DNA from: an uncultured Oscillospiraceae bacterium | Lineage (GTDB): Bacteria > Bacillota > Clostridia > Oscillospirales > Oscillospiraceae | Length of the DNA stretch: 19,312 nt | Assembly: GCA_910587345.1 (NCBI GenBank) | Contig: CAJUKH010000041.1 | Location: forward strand, 1 to 19,312 | Direction: 5' to 3' | Shown here: positions 1 through 7,645 of the stretch, one piece after another | Position numbering within the stretch: the stretch's first letter is position 1 | Layout: every line of letters starts with the position of its first letter | The notes under the pieces: generated by a model | Databases searched by the model: none | What the model was told of the DNA's origin: nothing | What the model saw: only the letters and a program-made list of their open reading frames with translations | Translations under genes and position numbers: made by a program

Positions 1-122
<122 letters not shown>

Positions 123-163
123 TATGGTATCTAAACAAACCAAAGTCTGCTTAAATCAAATTA

Positions 164-193
164 TTGAAGCTTAATACTTGCTTCAAAGAAATT
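164..193 (-). other. 16S leader stem-loop with boxA-like sequence
   Basis: On the minus strand the leader contains a perfect 7-bp stem (TTGAAGC / GCTTCAA, positions 164-170 and 180-186) with a 9-nt loop. Overlapping its upstream arm is TTTCTTTGAAGC, which resembles the boxA antitermination element found in rRNA leaders of Firmicutes. The stem is plain to see; the boxA role is inference. Confidence 0.4.
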
Positions 194-341
194 TATTTCG
201 GAGACCTTCCAACAAGCTTTCACTTGCCAAAAGGACTTCCGTCCTCGTCTGGTGTTTTTCTTGTCTTCACGTTGTTTAATTTACAAGGTACACGCCGCTC
301 GCTCTGTCCGGTGATTGCCGCCGTCTGCAGCGAACTTTGAT

Positions 342-370
342 AGATTACCACTCCTGGCCGGATTTGTCAA
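342..370 (-). promoter_or_regulatory. rRNA promoter P2 (proximal)
   Basis: Minus strand: TTGACA (370-365), exactly 17 bp, then TAATCT (347-342). It reads toward the 16S gene about 220 bp away. The region just upstream (371-420) is very A/T-rich with A-tracts, as expected for an UP element. Expected start near 335. Confidence 0.8.
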
Positions 371-426
371 GGCTTTTTTTCAAGTTTTTTTATCTTTTTT
401 GAAAAAGATGCTTTTTTAAGTCCATG

Positions 427-455
427 TATATATAAGGAAGGAAATCTTCTGTCAA
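427..455 (-). promoter_or_regulatory. rRNA promoter P1 (distal)
   Basis: Minus strand: TTGACA (455-450), 17 bp, then TATATA (432-427). With P2 it makes the tandem promoter arrangement common for rRNA operons. The -10 is less perfect than the -35. Confidence 0.6.
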
Positions 456-535
456 AAGGCGCCGCATCCCCCACACCCTTTCTCCCCTTTGCCCCGTTCG
501 GCAGAAAAGTCTCCCGGACTCCGAATATAATTCAA

Positions 536-563
536 CCCCCGGCCTGCCTTTTCAGACCGGGGG
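536..563 (-). terminator. Terminator-like hairpin closing the 350-nt RNA
   Basis: Minus strand: CCCCCGGTCTG, loop AAAAGG, CAGGCCGGGGG, an 11-bp stem with one G-U pair. The downstream tract TTGAATTATATT is A/T-rich but not a clean U-run, so termination may be partial. It separates the upstream transcript from the rRNA promoters. Confidence 0.6.
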
Positions 564-885
564 TCAACTACAAGCGGGTTCCATTCAGTTTTCTTCCTCA
601 CTTTCTGCAGAATCTTCGCTTCGCTGATCTCGACCTCTTCTTCCTGCCGCGTAGATTACCTGAAACTCTTCTTCCGCACACTGCGTCTCTTTCGTAGCTT
701 CTCACATGGCATCCATGGCTTCCGATGATCCGCCTGTGCTCTTTTCTCACACTCGTGAGCCGGTTTGGAACTACGTCCTGCTTGAATCGTCGGTCTTGAT
801 CCCGCTTTGCCGGAACTCTTTGCGTCCCTTTGAAAGAAATTGGTTCCCAGACTTCTTAGCCCATTGGACTCACCCCTTTCCTTCT
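536..885 (-). ncRNA. Candidate structured noncoding RNA, ~350 nt
   Basis: This is a transcription unit on the minus strand with a consensus promoter (920-892) and a GC-rich hairpin at its end (563-536). No open reading frame with a ribosome binding site spans it: candidate starts such as the ATG near 858 are followed by stops within a few codons. It is purine-rich and shows local hairpins, for example CTCAC-GAGT-GTGAG (around 760-747) and CATGG-ATG-CCATG (around 718-706). The hallmarks of tmRNA (tRNA-like 3' end), RNase P RNA (GAGGAAAGTCC core) and SRP RNA (GGAAG S-domain) were looked for and not found. A GGGACGCAAAGAG run recalls part of the c-di-GMP-I riboswitch core, but the partner GCAAACC strand is missing. 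It may belong to a known Firmicutes RNA family (raiA is one to test) or be a long rRNA leader. Function unknown. Confidence 0.55.
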
Positions 886-891
886 GGCTAC

Positions 892-920
892 ATTGTACAA
901 CACCCCCGATCTTTTGTCAA
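892..920 (-). promoter_or_regulatory. Promoter of the 350-nt RNA
   Basis: Minus strand: TTGACA (920-915), 17 bp, TACAAT (897-892). This is near-consensus and reads left, away from the hydrogenase region. Expected start about 885. It lies back to back with the promoter of the DRTGG gene. Confidence 0.8.
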
Positions 921-992
921 TAGTTTTTATAAGATTTTTCCGAAAAATTTCTTCTTTCCTCTCCTCCCCATCTTTTCTTTGCCGCAAAACTG

Positions 993-1001
993 TGGTATGA
1001 T
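993..1001 (+). promoter_or_regulatory. Extended -10 promoter for the DRTGG-PHP genes
   Basis: TGG-TATGAT gives an extended -10 element about 42 bp ahead of the first start codon. No good -35 is visible at the expected distance, which is tolerated in extended -10 promoters. Confidence 0.45.
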
Positions 1002-1043
1002 GGCTTCAACGATCCCATATGATACATCAAGGAGGTCCTTTCC

Positions 1044-1382
1044 ATGAAGGTACAAGCATTGATCGACGCCCTGTCCCTCCAACCTTTCCATCTGGCCCGC
1101 CCCCAGGAGGAGATCACCGGCGGTTACTGCGGCGATCTTCTCAGTTGGGTCATGGGCCGGGCGCCGGCAGGTGCTGCCTGGATGACCATCATGTCCAACG
1201 CCAATGTGGCGGCGGTGGCCTCTCTCACCGATGTGGCCTGCATTATTCTGGCCGAAGGCGTCCAGCCGGAGCCAGATCTGCTGGCAAAAGCCCAGGCCCA
1301 TGACATCAATCTTTTGGGCAGCGGCGCCGGCAGTTATGAGATAGCCATCCAACTGGCCGCTCTTTTGGGGACTGCCCTATGA
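1044..1382 (+). CDS. DRTGG-domain protein (hydrogenase-associated)
   Basis: This 112-residue soluble protein resembles the small DRTGG-domain proteins (related to the N-terminal domain of HPr kinase) that recur beside clostridial [FeFe]-hydrogenase operons. The glycine-rich segment ITGGYCGDLLSWVMG (about 24-38) and the alternating hydrophobic strands ending in CIILAEG (about 70-76) fit that fold. A strong AAGGAGG site lies 8-14 nt before the ATG. The stop overlaps the next start (ATGA), so it is translationally coupled to the PHP gene. No catalytic residues are visible; a ligand-sensing or regulatory role is inference from context. Family assignment is moderately sure, function is not. Confidence 0.75.
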   Translation: MKVQALIDALSLQPFHLARPQEEITGGYCGDLLSWVMGRAPAGAAWMTIMSNANVAAVASLTDVACIILAEGVQPEPDLLAKAQAHDINLLGSGAGSYEIAIQLAALLGTAL

Positions 1383-2110
1383 AGCTCTCCTTCGACCTTC
1401 ATATGCACTCCTGCCTCTCCCCCTGCGGCGGGGACGACAACACTCCCGCCAATCTGGCCGGGATGTGTGCCCTGGCGGGCCTTCAGGTGGTAGCCCTCAC
1501 CGACCACAACACCTCCGGCAACTGCGCCGCCTTCTGCTCTGCGGCGAAGGCCTATGGTCTGCTGTCTCTCCCCGGCATGGAACTGACCACCCGGGAAGAA
1601 GCCCATGTGGTCTGCCTTTTTCCCGATATCGACAAAGCCCTGGCCTTCAGCCAATATGTCCGAAGCAAGCTGCCCCCCATTCCAAACGACCCGTTCCGCT
1701 TCGGAACGCAGGTCTTTATGGATGCGCAGGACCGCCCTCTGGGTGAGGAATCCGCCTTTCTGGCCGGTGCCGCCGATATCGGCATCTATGATGTCTCCTC
1801 CCTCGCGGCCTCCTTCAGCGGCCTTGCCTACCCCGCCCACATTGACCGCCCCGCCTTTTCCCTTTTGGGCAGTCTTGGCCTGTGGGACCCGGCCATGGGC
1901 TTCCCTCTGGCGGAGGTCACCCCCCATTGCCCTCCCGATCTTTTTGACCGCCCCGACCTGAAGGGGGTCCCTTCCATCACCGCCTGCGATGCCCACTACC
2001 TGGACCAGATCCCCGATGCCCACCAATTTATGGAGGTCGCCGAACCCACCCCCGAAGCCGTTCTGGACTGGCTCCGCAGGGGCGGACCCGGTTCCCCGCA
2101 AGAATTATAA
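1379..2110 (+). CDS. PHP-domain metal-dependent phosphoesterase
   Basis: The 243-residue protein has the PHP metal-binding pattern: DLHMHS (His8, His10), LTDHNT (Asp42, His43), GMELTTREEAHVV (Glu68, His76), AHIDRP (His154) and ACDAH (Asp204, His206). The family hydrolyses phosphoesters with a polynuclear metal centre; the substrate here is unknown. The start overlaps the DRTGG stop by the ATGA arrangement. A PHP protein next to a DRTGG protein and a hydrogenase operon is a recurrent clostridial arrangement, so a role in maintaining or regulating the hydrogenase is plausible but unproven. No signal peptide, so cytoplasmic. No terminator hairpin follows, so the transcript may run into the hydrogenase genes. 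Confidence 0.9.
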   Translation: MKLSFDLHMHSCLSPCGGDDNTPANLAGMCALAGLQVVALTDHNTSGNCAAFCSAAKAYGLLSLPGMELTTREEAHVVCLFPDIDKALAFSQYVRSKLPPIPNDPFRFGTQVFMDAQDRPLGEESAFLAGAADIGIYDVSSLAASFSGLAYPAHIDRPAFSLLGSLGLWDPAMGFPLAEVTPHCPPDLFDRPDLKGVPSITACDAHYLDQIPDAHQFMEVAEPTPEAVLDWLRRGGPGSPQEL

Positions 2111-2119
2111 ACGCCTTTT

Positions 2120-2137
2120 TTGTGATAAATTTGACAT
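2120..2137. promoter_or_regulatory. Rex-like operator candidate
   Basis: TTGTGATAAATTTGACAT matches 14 of 18 positions of the Bacillus-type Rex operator (TTGTGA, AT-rich centre, TCACAA). It sits about 30 bp upstream of the hydrogenase -35. Rex senses the NADH/NAD+ ratio and commonly controls fermentation genes, which suits an NAD-linked hydrogenase. The right half-site is degenerate and no rex gene is in the window. Confidence 0.35.
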
Positions 2138-2164
2138 TTTTCCTGTTTCTTTGTCCGGTTAGCC

Positions 2165-2193
2165 TTGTCTAATCGCAAGTTTTATCATATAAT
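2165..2193 (+). promoter_or_regulatory. Hydrogenase operon promoter
   Basis: TTGTCT (2165-2170), 17 bp, TATAAT (2188-2193). This gives the five-gene hydrogenase operon its own promoter, separate from DRTGG-PHP. Expected start near 2200, leaving a leader of about 63 nt. Confidence 0.8.
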
Positions 2194-2197
2194 GACA

Positions 2198-2226
2198 ATA
2201 TATGCGTTTTCGTGCAGCACATATAT
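2198..2226. repeat. Inverted repeat at the hydrogenase transcription start
   Basis: ATATATGCG (2198-2206) and CACATATAT (2218-2226) are inverted, matching at 8 of 9 positions with an 11-nt gap. Lying over the expected +1, it could be an operator or a 5' mRNA hairpin. Confidence 0.35.
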
Positions 2227-2262
2227 CGTAACCCACTTTACCGTGAGGAGGAATGACTGAAA

Positions 2263-2757
2263 ATGCCCAACTTGAAAACTGCTGTCCCCTACCGGGGCAC
2301 ACCGGAGCAGGAAGCCAGACTCCGTGAGGTCATCGCGGCCCACAAGGGCCAGCCGGGCGCCACCATGCCCGTGCTTCAGGCCGCGCAGGAGATTTTCGGC
2401 TATCTGCCCGAGGAGGTTCAGATCATGATCGCCGAGGGGCTGGATATCCCTCTTTCCGAGGTCTATGGTGTGGTGTCCTTCTACGCTCAGTTCGCTTTGA
2501 ATCCCAAGGGAACCTATCAGATCTCCGTCTGCCTGGGCACCGCCTGCTATGTCAAGGGTGCCGGCGATATTCTCCAGGCCGTGGAGAAGAAGCTGGGCAT
2601 CACTTCCGGCGGCATCACCCCCGACGGAAAGTTCTCCCTGGATGCCTGCCGGTGCATCGGCGCCTGCGGTCTGGCTCCCGTCATGATGATCAATGACGAT
2701 GTTTATGGCCGGCTGACCCCCGATCAGGTGGCGGGCATCCTGGACTCCTATCAGTAA
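2263..2757 (+). CDS. hndA: NuoE-like [2Fe-2S] hydrogenase subunit
   Basis: This 164-residue thioredoxin-fold electron-transfer subunit corresponds to HndA/HydC of NAD(P)-linked [FeFe]-hydrogenases and NuoE of complex I. The N-terminal half (about 1-80) is the helical bundle; the C-terminal half holds the [2Fe-2S] ligands Cys90 and Cys95 (CLGTAC), then Cys131 and Cys135 (CIGAC), the standard C-x4-C and C-x3-C spacing. It passes electrons to or from the flavin subunit. GAGGAG lies 12 nt before the ATG; an earlier out-of-frame ATG at 2253 is too close to that site to be used. First gene of the operon; its stop overlaps the next start. Cytoplasmic. Confidence 0.95.
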   Translation: MPNLKTAVPYRGTPEQEARLREVIAAHKGQPGATMPVLQAAQEIFGYLPEEVQIMIAEGLDIPLSEVYGVVSFYAQFALNPKGTYQISVCLGTACYVKGAGDILQAVEKKLGITSGGITPDGKFSLDACRCIGACGLAPVMMINDDVYGRLTPDQVAGILDSYQ

Positions 2758-3314
2758 TGAAGGAGCTGGCCCTCCATCTGTTGGACATCGTGAAAAACTC
2801 CACCGCTGCCGGGGCCACTCTGGTGGAGGTGTGCCTGACCGAAGACGAGGCGCAGACCCTCACCATCGTCATCCGTGACAATGGCCGGGGAATGTCCCCC
2901 GACTTTCTGGCGGCGGTGTCCGACCCCTTTACCACCACCCGTACCACCCGAAAGGTGGGCATGGGCATCCCCCTCTACCGCCTGACGGCGGAACAGACTG
3001 GGGGAGGCCTAACGCTGGAGAGTACCCAGGGCGTGGGCACCACCGTCACGGCGGTGTTTCACCGGGAGCATCTGGACTGCCCTCCTTTGGGCGACCTGCC
3101 CGGGGTCATGGCCATGCTGATCCAGGGCAGTCCCAAGGCCGACTTCCTCTTCACCCACACCCTCCCCACCGGGTCCTACACGCTGGACACCCGGGAGATG
3201 CGGGAGCTGCTGGGCGGGGATGTCCCTCTGGACGCCCCCGAGGTCTTTCTCTGGCTGACCGAGTACCTGAAGGAACAAGAATCGAATATCAAAGCGTCCC
3301 ATGGGACGCTTTGA
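2757..3314 (+). CDS. GHKL-family ATP-binding protein (hydrogenase-associated)
   Basis: The 185-residue protein has the ATP-binding boxes of the histidine-kinase/anti-sigma-factor superfamily: N box LDIVKNS (Asn14), G1 box RDNGRGM (41-46), G2 box VGMGIPL (67-73) and a late GTTVTAVF strand. There is no phosphoacceptor His domain, sensor or membrane segment, so it resembles stand-alone anti-sigma-type ATPases. Homologous ATPases recur between nuoE-like and 2Fe-2S genes of clostridial hydrogenase operons. The ATG overlaps the preceding TAA (TAATG), showing tight coupling. Its last codons and stop form a perfect palindrome. Its partner and activity are unknown; a regulatory or chaperone-like role is inference. 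Confidence 0.88.
   Translation: MKELALHLLDIVKNSTAAGATLVEVCLTEDEAQTLTIVIRDNGRGMSPDFLAAVSDPFTTTRTTRKVGMGIPLYRLTAEQTGGGLTLESTQGVGTTVTAVFHREHLDCPPLGDLPGVMAMLIQGSPKADFLFTHTLPTGSYTLDTREMRELLGGDVPLDAPEVFLWLTEYLKEQESNIKASHGTL
3289..3314. repeat. 26-bp perfect palindrome over a stop codon
   Basis: The arms TCAAAGCGTCC and GGACGCTTTGA flank CATG and include the TGA of the ATPase gene. As RNA it gives an 11-bp hairpin with a 4-nt loop. No U-run follows, so it is not a classical terminator; it ends just before the next ribosome binding site. Confidence 0.85.
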
Positions 3315-3332
3315 AGAAGGAGTGGACATATT

Positions 3333-3701
3333 TTGAAAAGCCTGGAAGAACTGAAAGCCATCCGTGAGCAGATGAAGAAGCAGATGGATGTCCGTGACCA
3401 GTCGGACAGCAACATCCGTGTGGCCGTCGGCATGGCCACCTGCGGCATCGCCGCCGGTGCCAAGCCTGTCCTGGCCGCCTTCCTGGACGAGATCCAAAAA
3501 CGTGACCTTCACGGCGTTACCGTCACCCAGACCGGCTGTATCGGCGTCTGCCGGCTGGAGCCTGTGGTAGAGGTCTTCGCTCCCGGCGAGGAGAAGGTCA
3601 CCTATGTCAAGGTCAATCCCGAGATGGTGCCCACCATCGTAGAGCAGCATCTCATGAAGCACCAGGTGGTGACCGGATTCACCATCGGTGCCGCTGAATA
3701 A
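3333..3701 (+). CDS. hndB: (2Fe-2S) ferredoxin-like hydrogenase subunit, HndB type
   Basis: The 122-residue protein has an N-terminal helix of about 25 residues and a thioredoxin-like ferredoxin domain with ATCGIAAGA (Cys37) and TGCIGVC (Cys69, Cys73). Only three cysteines are present, whereas a classical [2Fe-2S] cluster of this fold needs four ligands. It corresponds to HndB of NADP-reducing hydrogenases. The start is TTG at 3333, chosen because GGAG lies 10 nt upstream and no in-frame ATG occurs before residue 14. It lies between the ATPase and the NuoF-like gene, 14 nt before the latter. Whether it carries a cluster or is structural cannot be told from sequence. Confidence 0.88.
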   Translation: MKSLEELKAIREQMKKQMDVRDQSDSNIRVAVGMATCGIAAGAKPVLAAFLDEIQKRDLHGVTVTQTGCIGVCRLEPVVEVFAPGEEKVTYVKVNPEMVPTIVEQHLMKHQVVTGFTIGAAE

Positions 3702-3715
3702 GGAGGGAGAACACA

Positions 3716-5518
<1,803 letters not shown>

Positions 5519-5533
5519 GGGGGACCGAATACC

Positions 5534-7294
5534 ATGGAACAGAAAATGATCAATCTCACTATTGATAATGTCCCCGTCTCCGTTCCCGAAGGCACCACCG
5601 TACTGGAGGCTGCCCGGAACGCCGGCATCAAGATCCCCACCCTGTGCTATCTCAAGGACATCAACGAGATCGGCGCCTGCCGTATGTGCGTGGTGGAGGT
5701 CAAAGGGGCACGGAGCCTGATGGCTTCCTGCGTCTACCCCGTGGCCGAGGGCATGGAGGTATTCACCAACACCCCCAAGGTCCGCCACTCCCGCCAGCTC
5801 ACGCTGGAACTGATCCTCTCCAACCACCGCATGGACTGCCTGACCTGCGCCCGCAACGCCCACTGCGAGCTGCGCCAGCTGGCCTCCGACCTGGGCATCG
5901 ATGCCGTCCGCTACGCCAACGACCAGCTCCCTCCCCAGCTGGAGACCACCGCTCTCCACCTGGTCCGGGACAACTCCAAGTGCATCCTCTGCCGCCGCTG
6001 CACCGCCATGTGCAGCAAGGTCCAGCAGGTGGGTGTCATCGGCTGCAACGACCGGGGCTTTGCCACCCATGTGGGTCCCGCCTTTGACCGGGACTTGGTG
6101 GAGGTGGACTGCATCTCCTGCGGCCAGTGTATCGTGGCCTGTCCCACTGGCGCTCTGACCGAGAAGGACGATACCTACACCGTCATGCAGGCCATCCAGG
6201 ACCCCAGCAAGCACGTTGTGGTGGCTCCCGCCCCCTCCATCCGTGCCACCCTGGGCGAGTCCTTCGGGATGCCCGTGGGCACCAATGTGGAGGGCAAGAT
6301 GGTCACCGCCCTGAAGCGGCTGGGCTTTGACAAGGTCTTTGATGTGGACACCGCCGCCGACTTCACCATCATGGAGGAGGGCACCGAGTTCATCAAGCGC
6401 CTGAACGGCGATGGCCCCCTGCCCCTCATCACCTCCTGCTCCCCCGGCTGGATTCGGTACTGCGAGCAACACGCCCCCCAGTTCCTGCCCAACCTGTCCT
6501 CTTGCAAGTCCCCCCAGCAGATGTTCGGCGCTCTGGTGAAGAGCTATTACGCCGAGCAGGCGGGCATTGACCCCAAGGACATTTTCGTGGTGTCCATCAT
6601 GCCCTGTACCGCCAAGAAGTACGAGGTCCAGCGGGAGGAGCAGCGGATGGCCAACGGCTGTATGCCGGTGGATGTGTCCCTCACCACCCGGGAGTTGGCC
6701 CGGATGATCACCCAGGCGGGCATGATGTTCGACCATCTGCCCGATGGGGAGTTTGACCCCATGCTGGGCATCTCCACCGGCGCCGCCACCATTTTCGGCG
6801 TCACCGGCGGCGTGATGGAGGCCGCTCTGCGTACCGTGGTAGAGACCCTCACCGGCGAAGAGCTGAAGAAGCTGGAGTTCACCGAGGTCCGGGGTATGAA
6901 GGGCGTGAAGGAGGCCAGCTACGAAGTGGCCGGCCGCACCGTCCGGGTCTGCGCCGCCTCCGGCCTGACCAACGTAAAGGCCGTTCTGGACGGCATCACC
7001 GCCGGCGAACTCCACTACGACTTCATCGAGTTCATGGCCTGCCCCGGTGGCTGTATCAACGGTGGCGGCCAGCCCCTCCACTCCGCCGACGTCCTCTCCT
7101 TCACCGACCTCCGCTCCCTGCGGGCCAAGGCTCTCTACGACCAGGACCAGGCCATGACCTACCGCAAGAGCCACGAAAGCCCCATCGTGAAAAAGGTCTA
7201 CGCCGAGTATCTGGGCGAACCCGGCGGCCACAAAGCCCACGAGCTTCTCCACTGCACCTACAAAGAGCAGAAGCGTTACCGCACCGACGGTTAA
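5534..7294 (+). CDS. hndD: [FeFe]-hydrogenase catalytic subunit
   Basis: This 586-residue enzyme catalyses reversible H2 formation. In order: a plant-type [2Fe-2S] domain (Cys38, 49, 52, 66); a His-ligated [4Fe-4S] site (His98, Cys102, 105, 111); two ferredoxin [4Fe-4S] motifs (Cys150-160, Cys193-203); and the H-cluster domain with L1 TSCSPGW (300-306), L2 MPCTAKKYE (Cys358) and L3 MACPGGCINGGGQP (Cys503, Cys507). L1 has Ser303 where TSCCPGW enzymes have a second Cys. The domain set is that of HydA/HndD in NAD(P)-linked hydrogenases. A GGGGGA ribosome site is 15 nt downstream of the hndC stop. The maturases HydE, HydF and HydG are not in the window. A strong terminator follows. Confidence 0.97.
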   Translation: MEQKMINLTIDNVPVSVPEGTTVLEAARNAGIKIPTLCYLKDINEIGACRMCVVEVKGARSLMASCVYPVAEGMEVFTNTPKVRHSRQLTLELILSNHRMDCLTCARNAHCELRQLASDLGIDAVRYANDQLPPQLETTALHLVRDNSKCILCRRCTAMCSKVQQVGVIGCNDRGFATHVGPAFDRDLVEVDCISCGQCIVACPTGALTEKDDTYTVMQAIQDPSKHVVVAPAPSIRATLGESFGMPVGTNVEGKMVTALKRLGFDKVFDVDTAADFTIMEEGTEFIKRLNGDGPLPLITSCSPGWIRYCEQHAPQFLPNLSSCKSPQQMFGALVKSYYAEQAGIDPKDIFVVSIMPCTAKKYEVQREEQRMANGCMPVDVSLTTRELARMITQAGMMFDHLPDGEFDPMLGISTGAATIFGVTGGVMEAALRTVVETLTGEELKKLEFTEVRGMKGVKEASYEVAGRTVRVCAASGLTNVKAVLDGITAGELHYDFIEFMACPGGCINGGGQPLHSADVLSFTDLRSLRAKALYDQDQAMTYRKSHESPIVKKVYAEYLGEPGGHKAHELLHCTYKEQKRYRTDG

Positions 7295-7316
7295 GCCCTT
7301 TTTTCCAGTTCTCTCC

Positions 7317-7349
7317 AGAGGCCGGACAAAATTGTCCGGCCTCTTTTTT
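7317..7349 (+). terminator. Terminator of the hydrogenase operon
   Basis: AGAGGCCGGACAA, then AA, then the exact complement TTGTCCGGCCTCT, running into a six-T tract. It is a textbook intrinsic terminator 23 bp after the hydrogenase stop. Confidence 0.95.
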
Positions 7350-7370
7350 ATCCCCCTTTCCCAAAAGCCT

Positions 7371-7494
7371 TATATGCCGGCTCCCCGCCGGCCTCAAACG
7401 CTCATCCCTCCCCCAAAAACACCTTTCCGGGGCCTTGTGCCCGGCATAGGGACCATCCCCACGCCCGGCACAAGGCCTCTTCCGTCCAACGGAC
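7371..7494. repeat. Cluster of intergenic hairpins
   Basis: The gap between the two convergent units (7350-7590) contains three stems: GCCGGC/GCCGGC near 7380; a long one with 11-bp arms GGCCTTGTGCC (7431-7441) and GGCACAAGGCC (7467-7477), extended inward by three more pairs and an inner GGGA/TCCC stem; and GTCC-AAC-GGAC near 7490. No gene is credible here; a 39-codon GTG frame on the minus strand is noted but not supported. Confidence 0.6.
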
Positions 7495-7591
7495 CACCCC
7501 CACCGGCCCGTTTTCCTCTTTCACTTCTTCCTCCCAACGGGAAAAAGTGGGACGTTTCCATACACCTTTCCAAATTTTTTCAAAATTTCGC

Positions 7592-7626
7592 AAAAAAGGG
7601 AGGGCGCCTCTGGGCGTCCTCCCTTT
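7592..7626 (-). terminator. Terminator of the flavin reductase lipoprotein gene
   Basis: Minus strand: GGGAGGACGCC, loop CAGA, GGCGCCCTCCC, then six T. One internal A-C mismatch. It lies 20 bp beyond the stop codon. Confidence 0.9.
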
Positions 7627-7645
7627 CCATTTGCAAATAAATATC

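Noticed and set aside
570..590. T-box leader suggested by TGGAACCCGC on the minus strand
   Set aside because: The motif is not the TGGNACCGCG consensus, no specifier stem was found and the gene downstream is rRNA, not an aminoacyl-tRNA synthetase or amino-acid gene.
770..830. c-di-GMP-I riboswitch suggested by GGGACGCAAAGAG on the minus strand
   Set aside because: The paired GCAAACC strand and the conserved second helix are missing, and no protein gene follows; kept only as something to test by covariance search.
706..1047. 113-codon plus-strand frame upstream of the DRTGG gene
   Set aside because: It is antisense to the candidate 350-nt RNA and crosses two promoters; no ribosome site.
7401..7520. 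39-codon GTG frame on the minus strand with a GGGAGG upstream
   Set aside because: It lies inside the hairpin cluster, has no promoter and no recognisable protein features, and lies downstream of the reductase gene's terminator.
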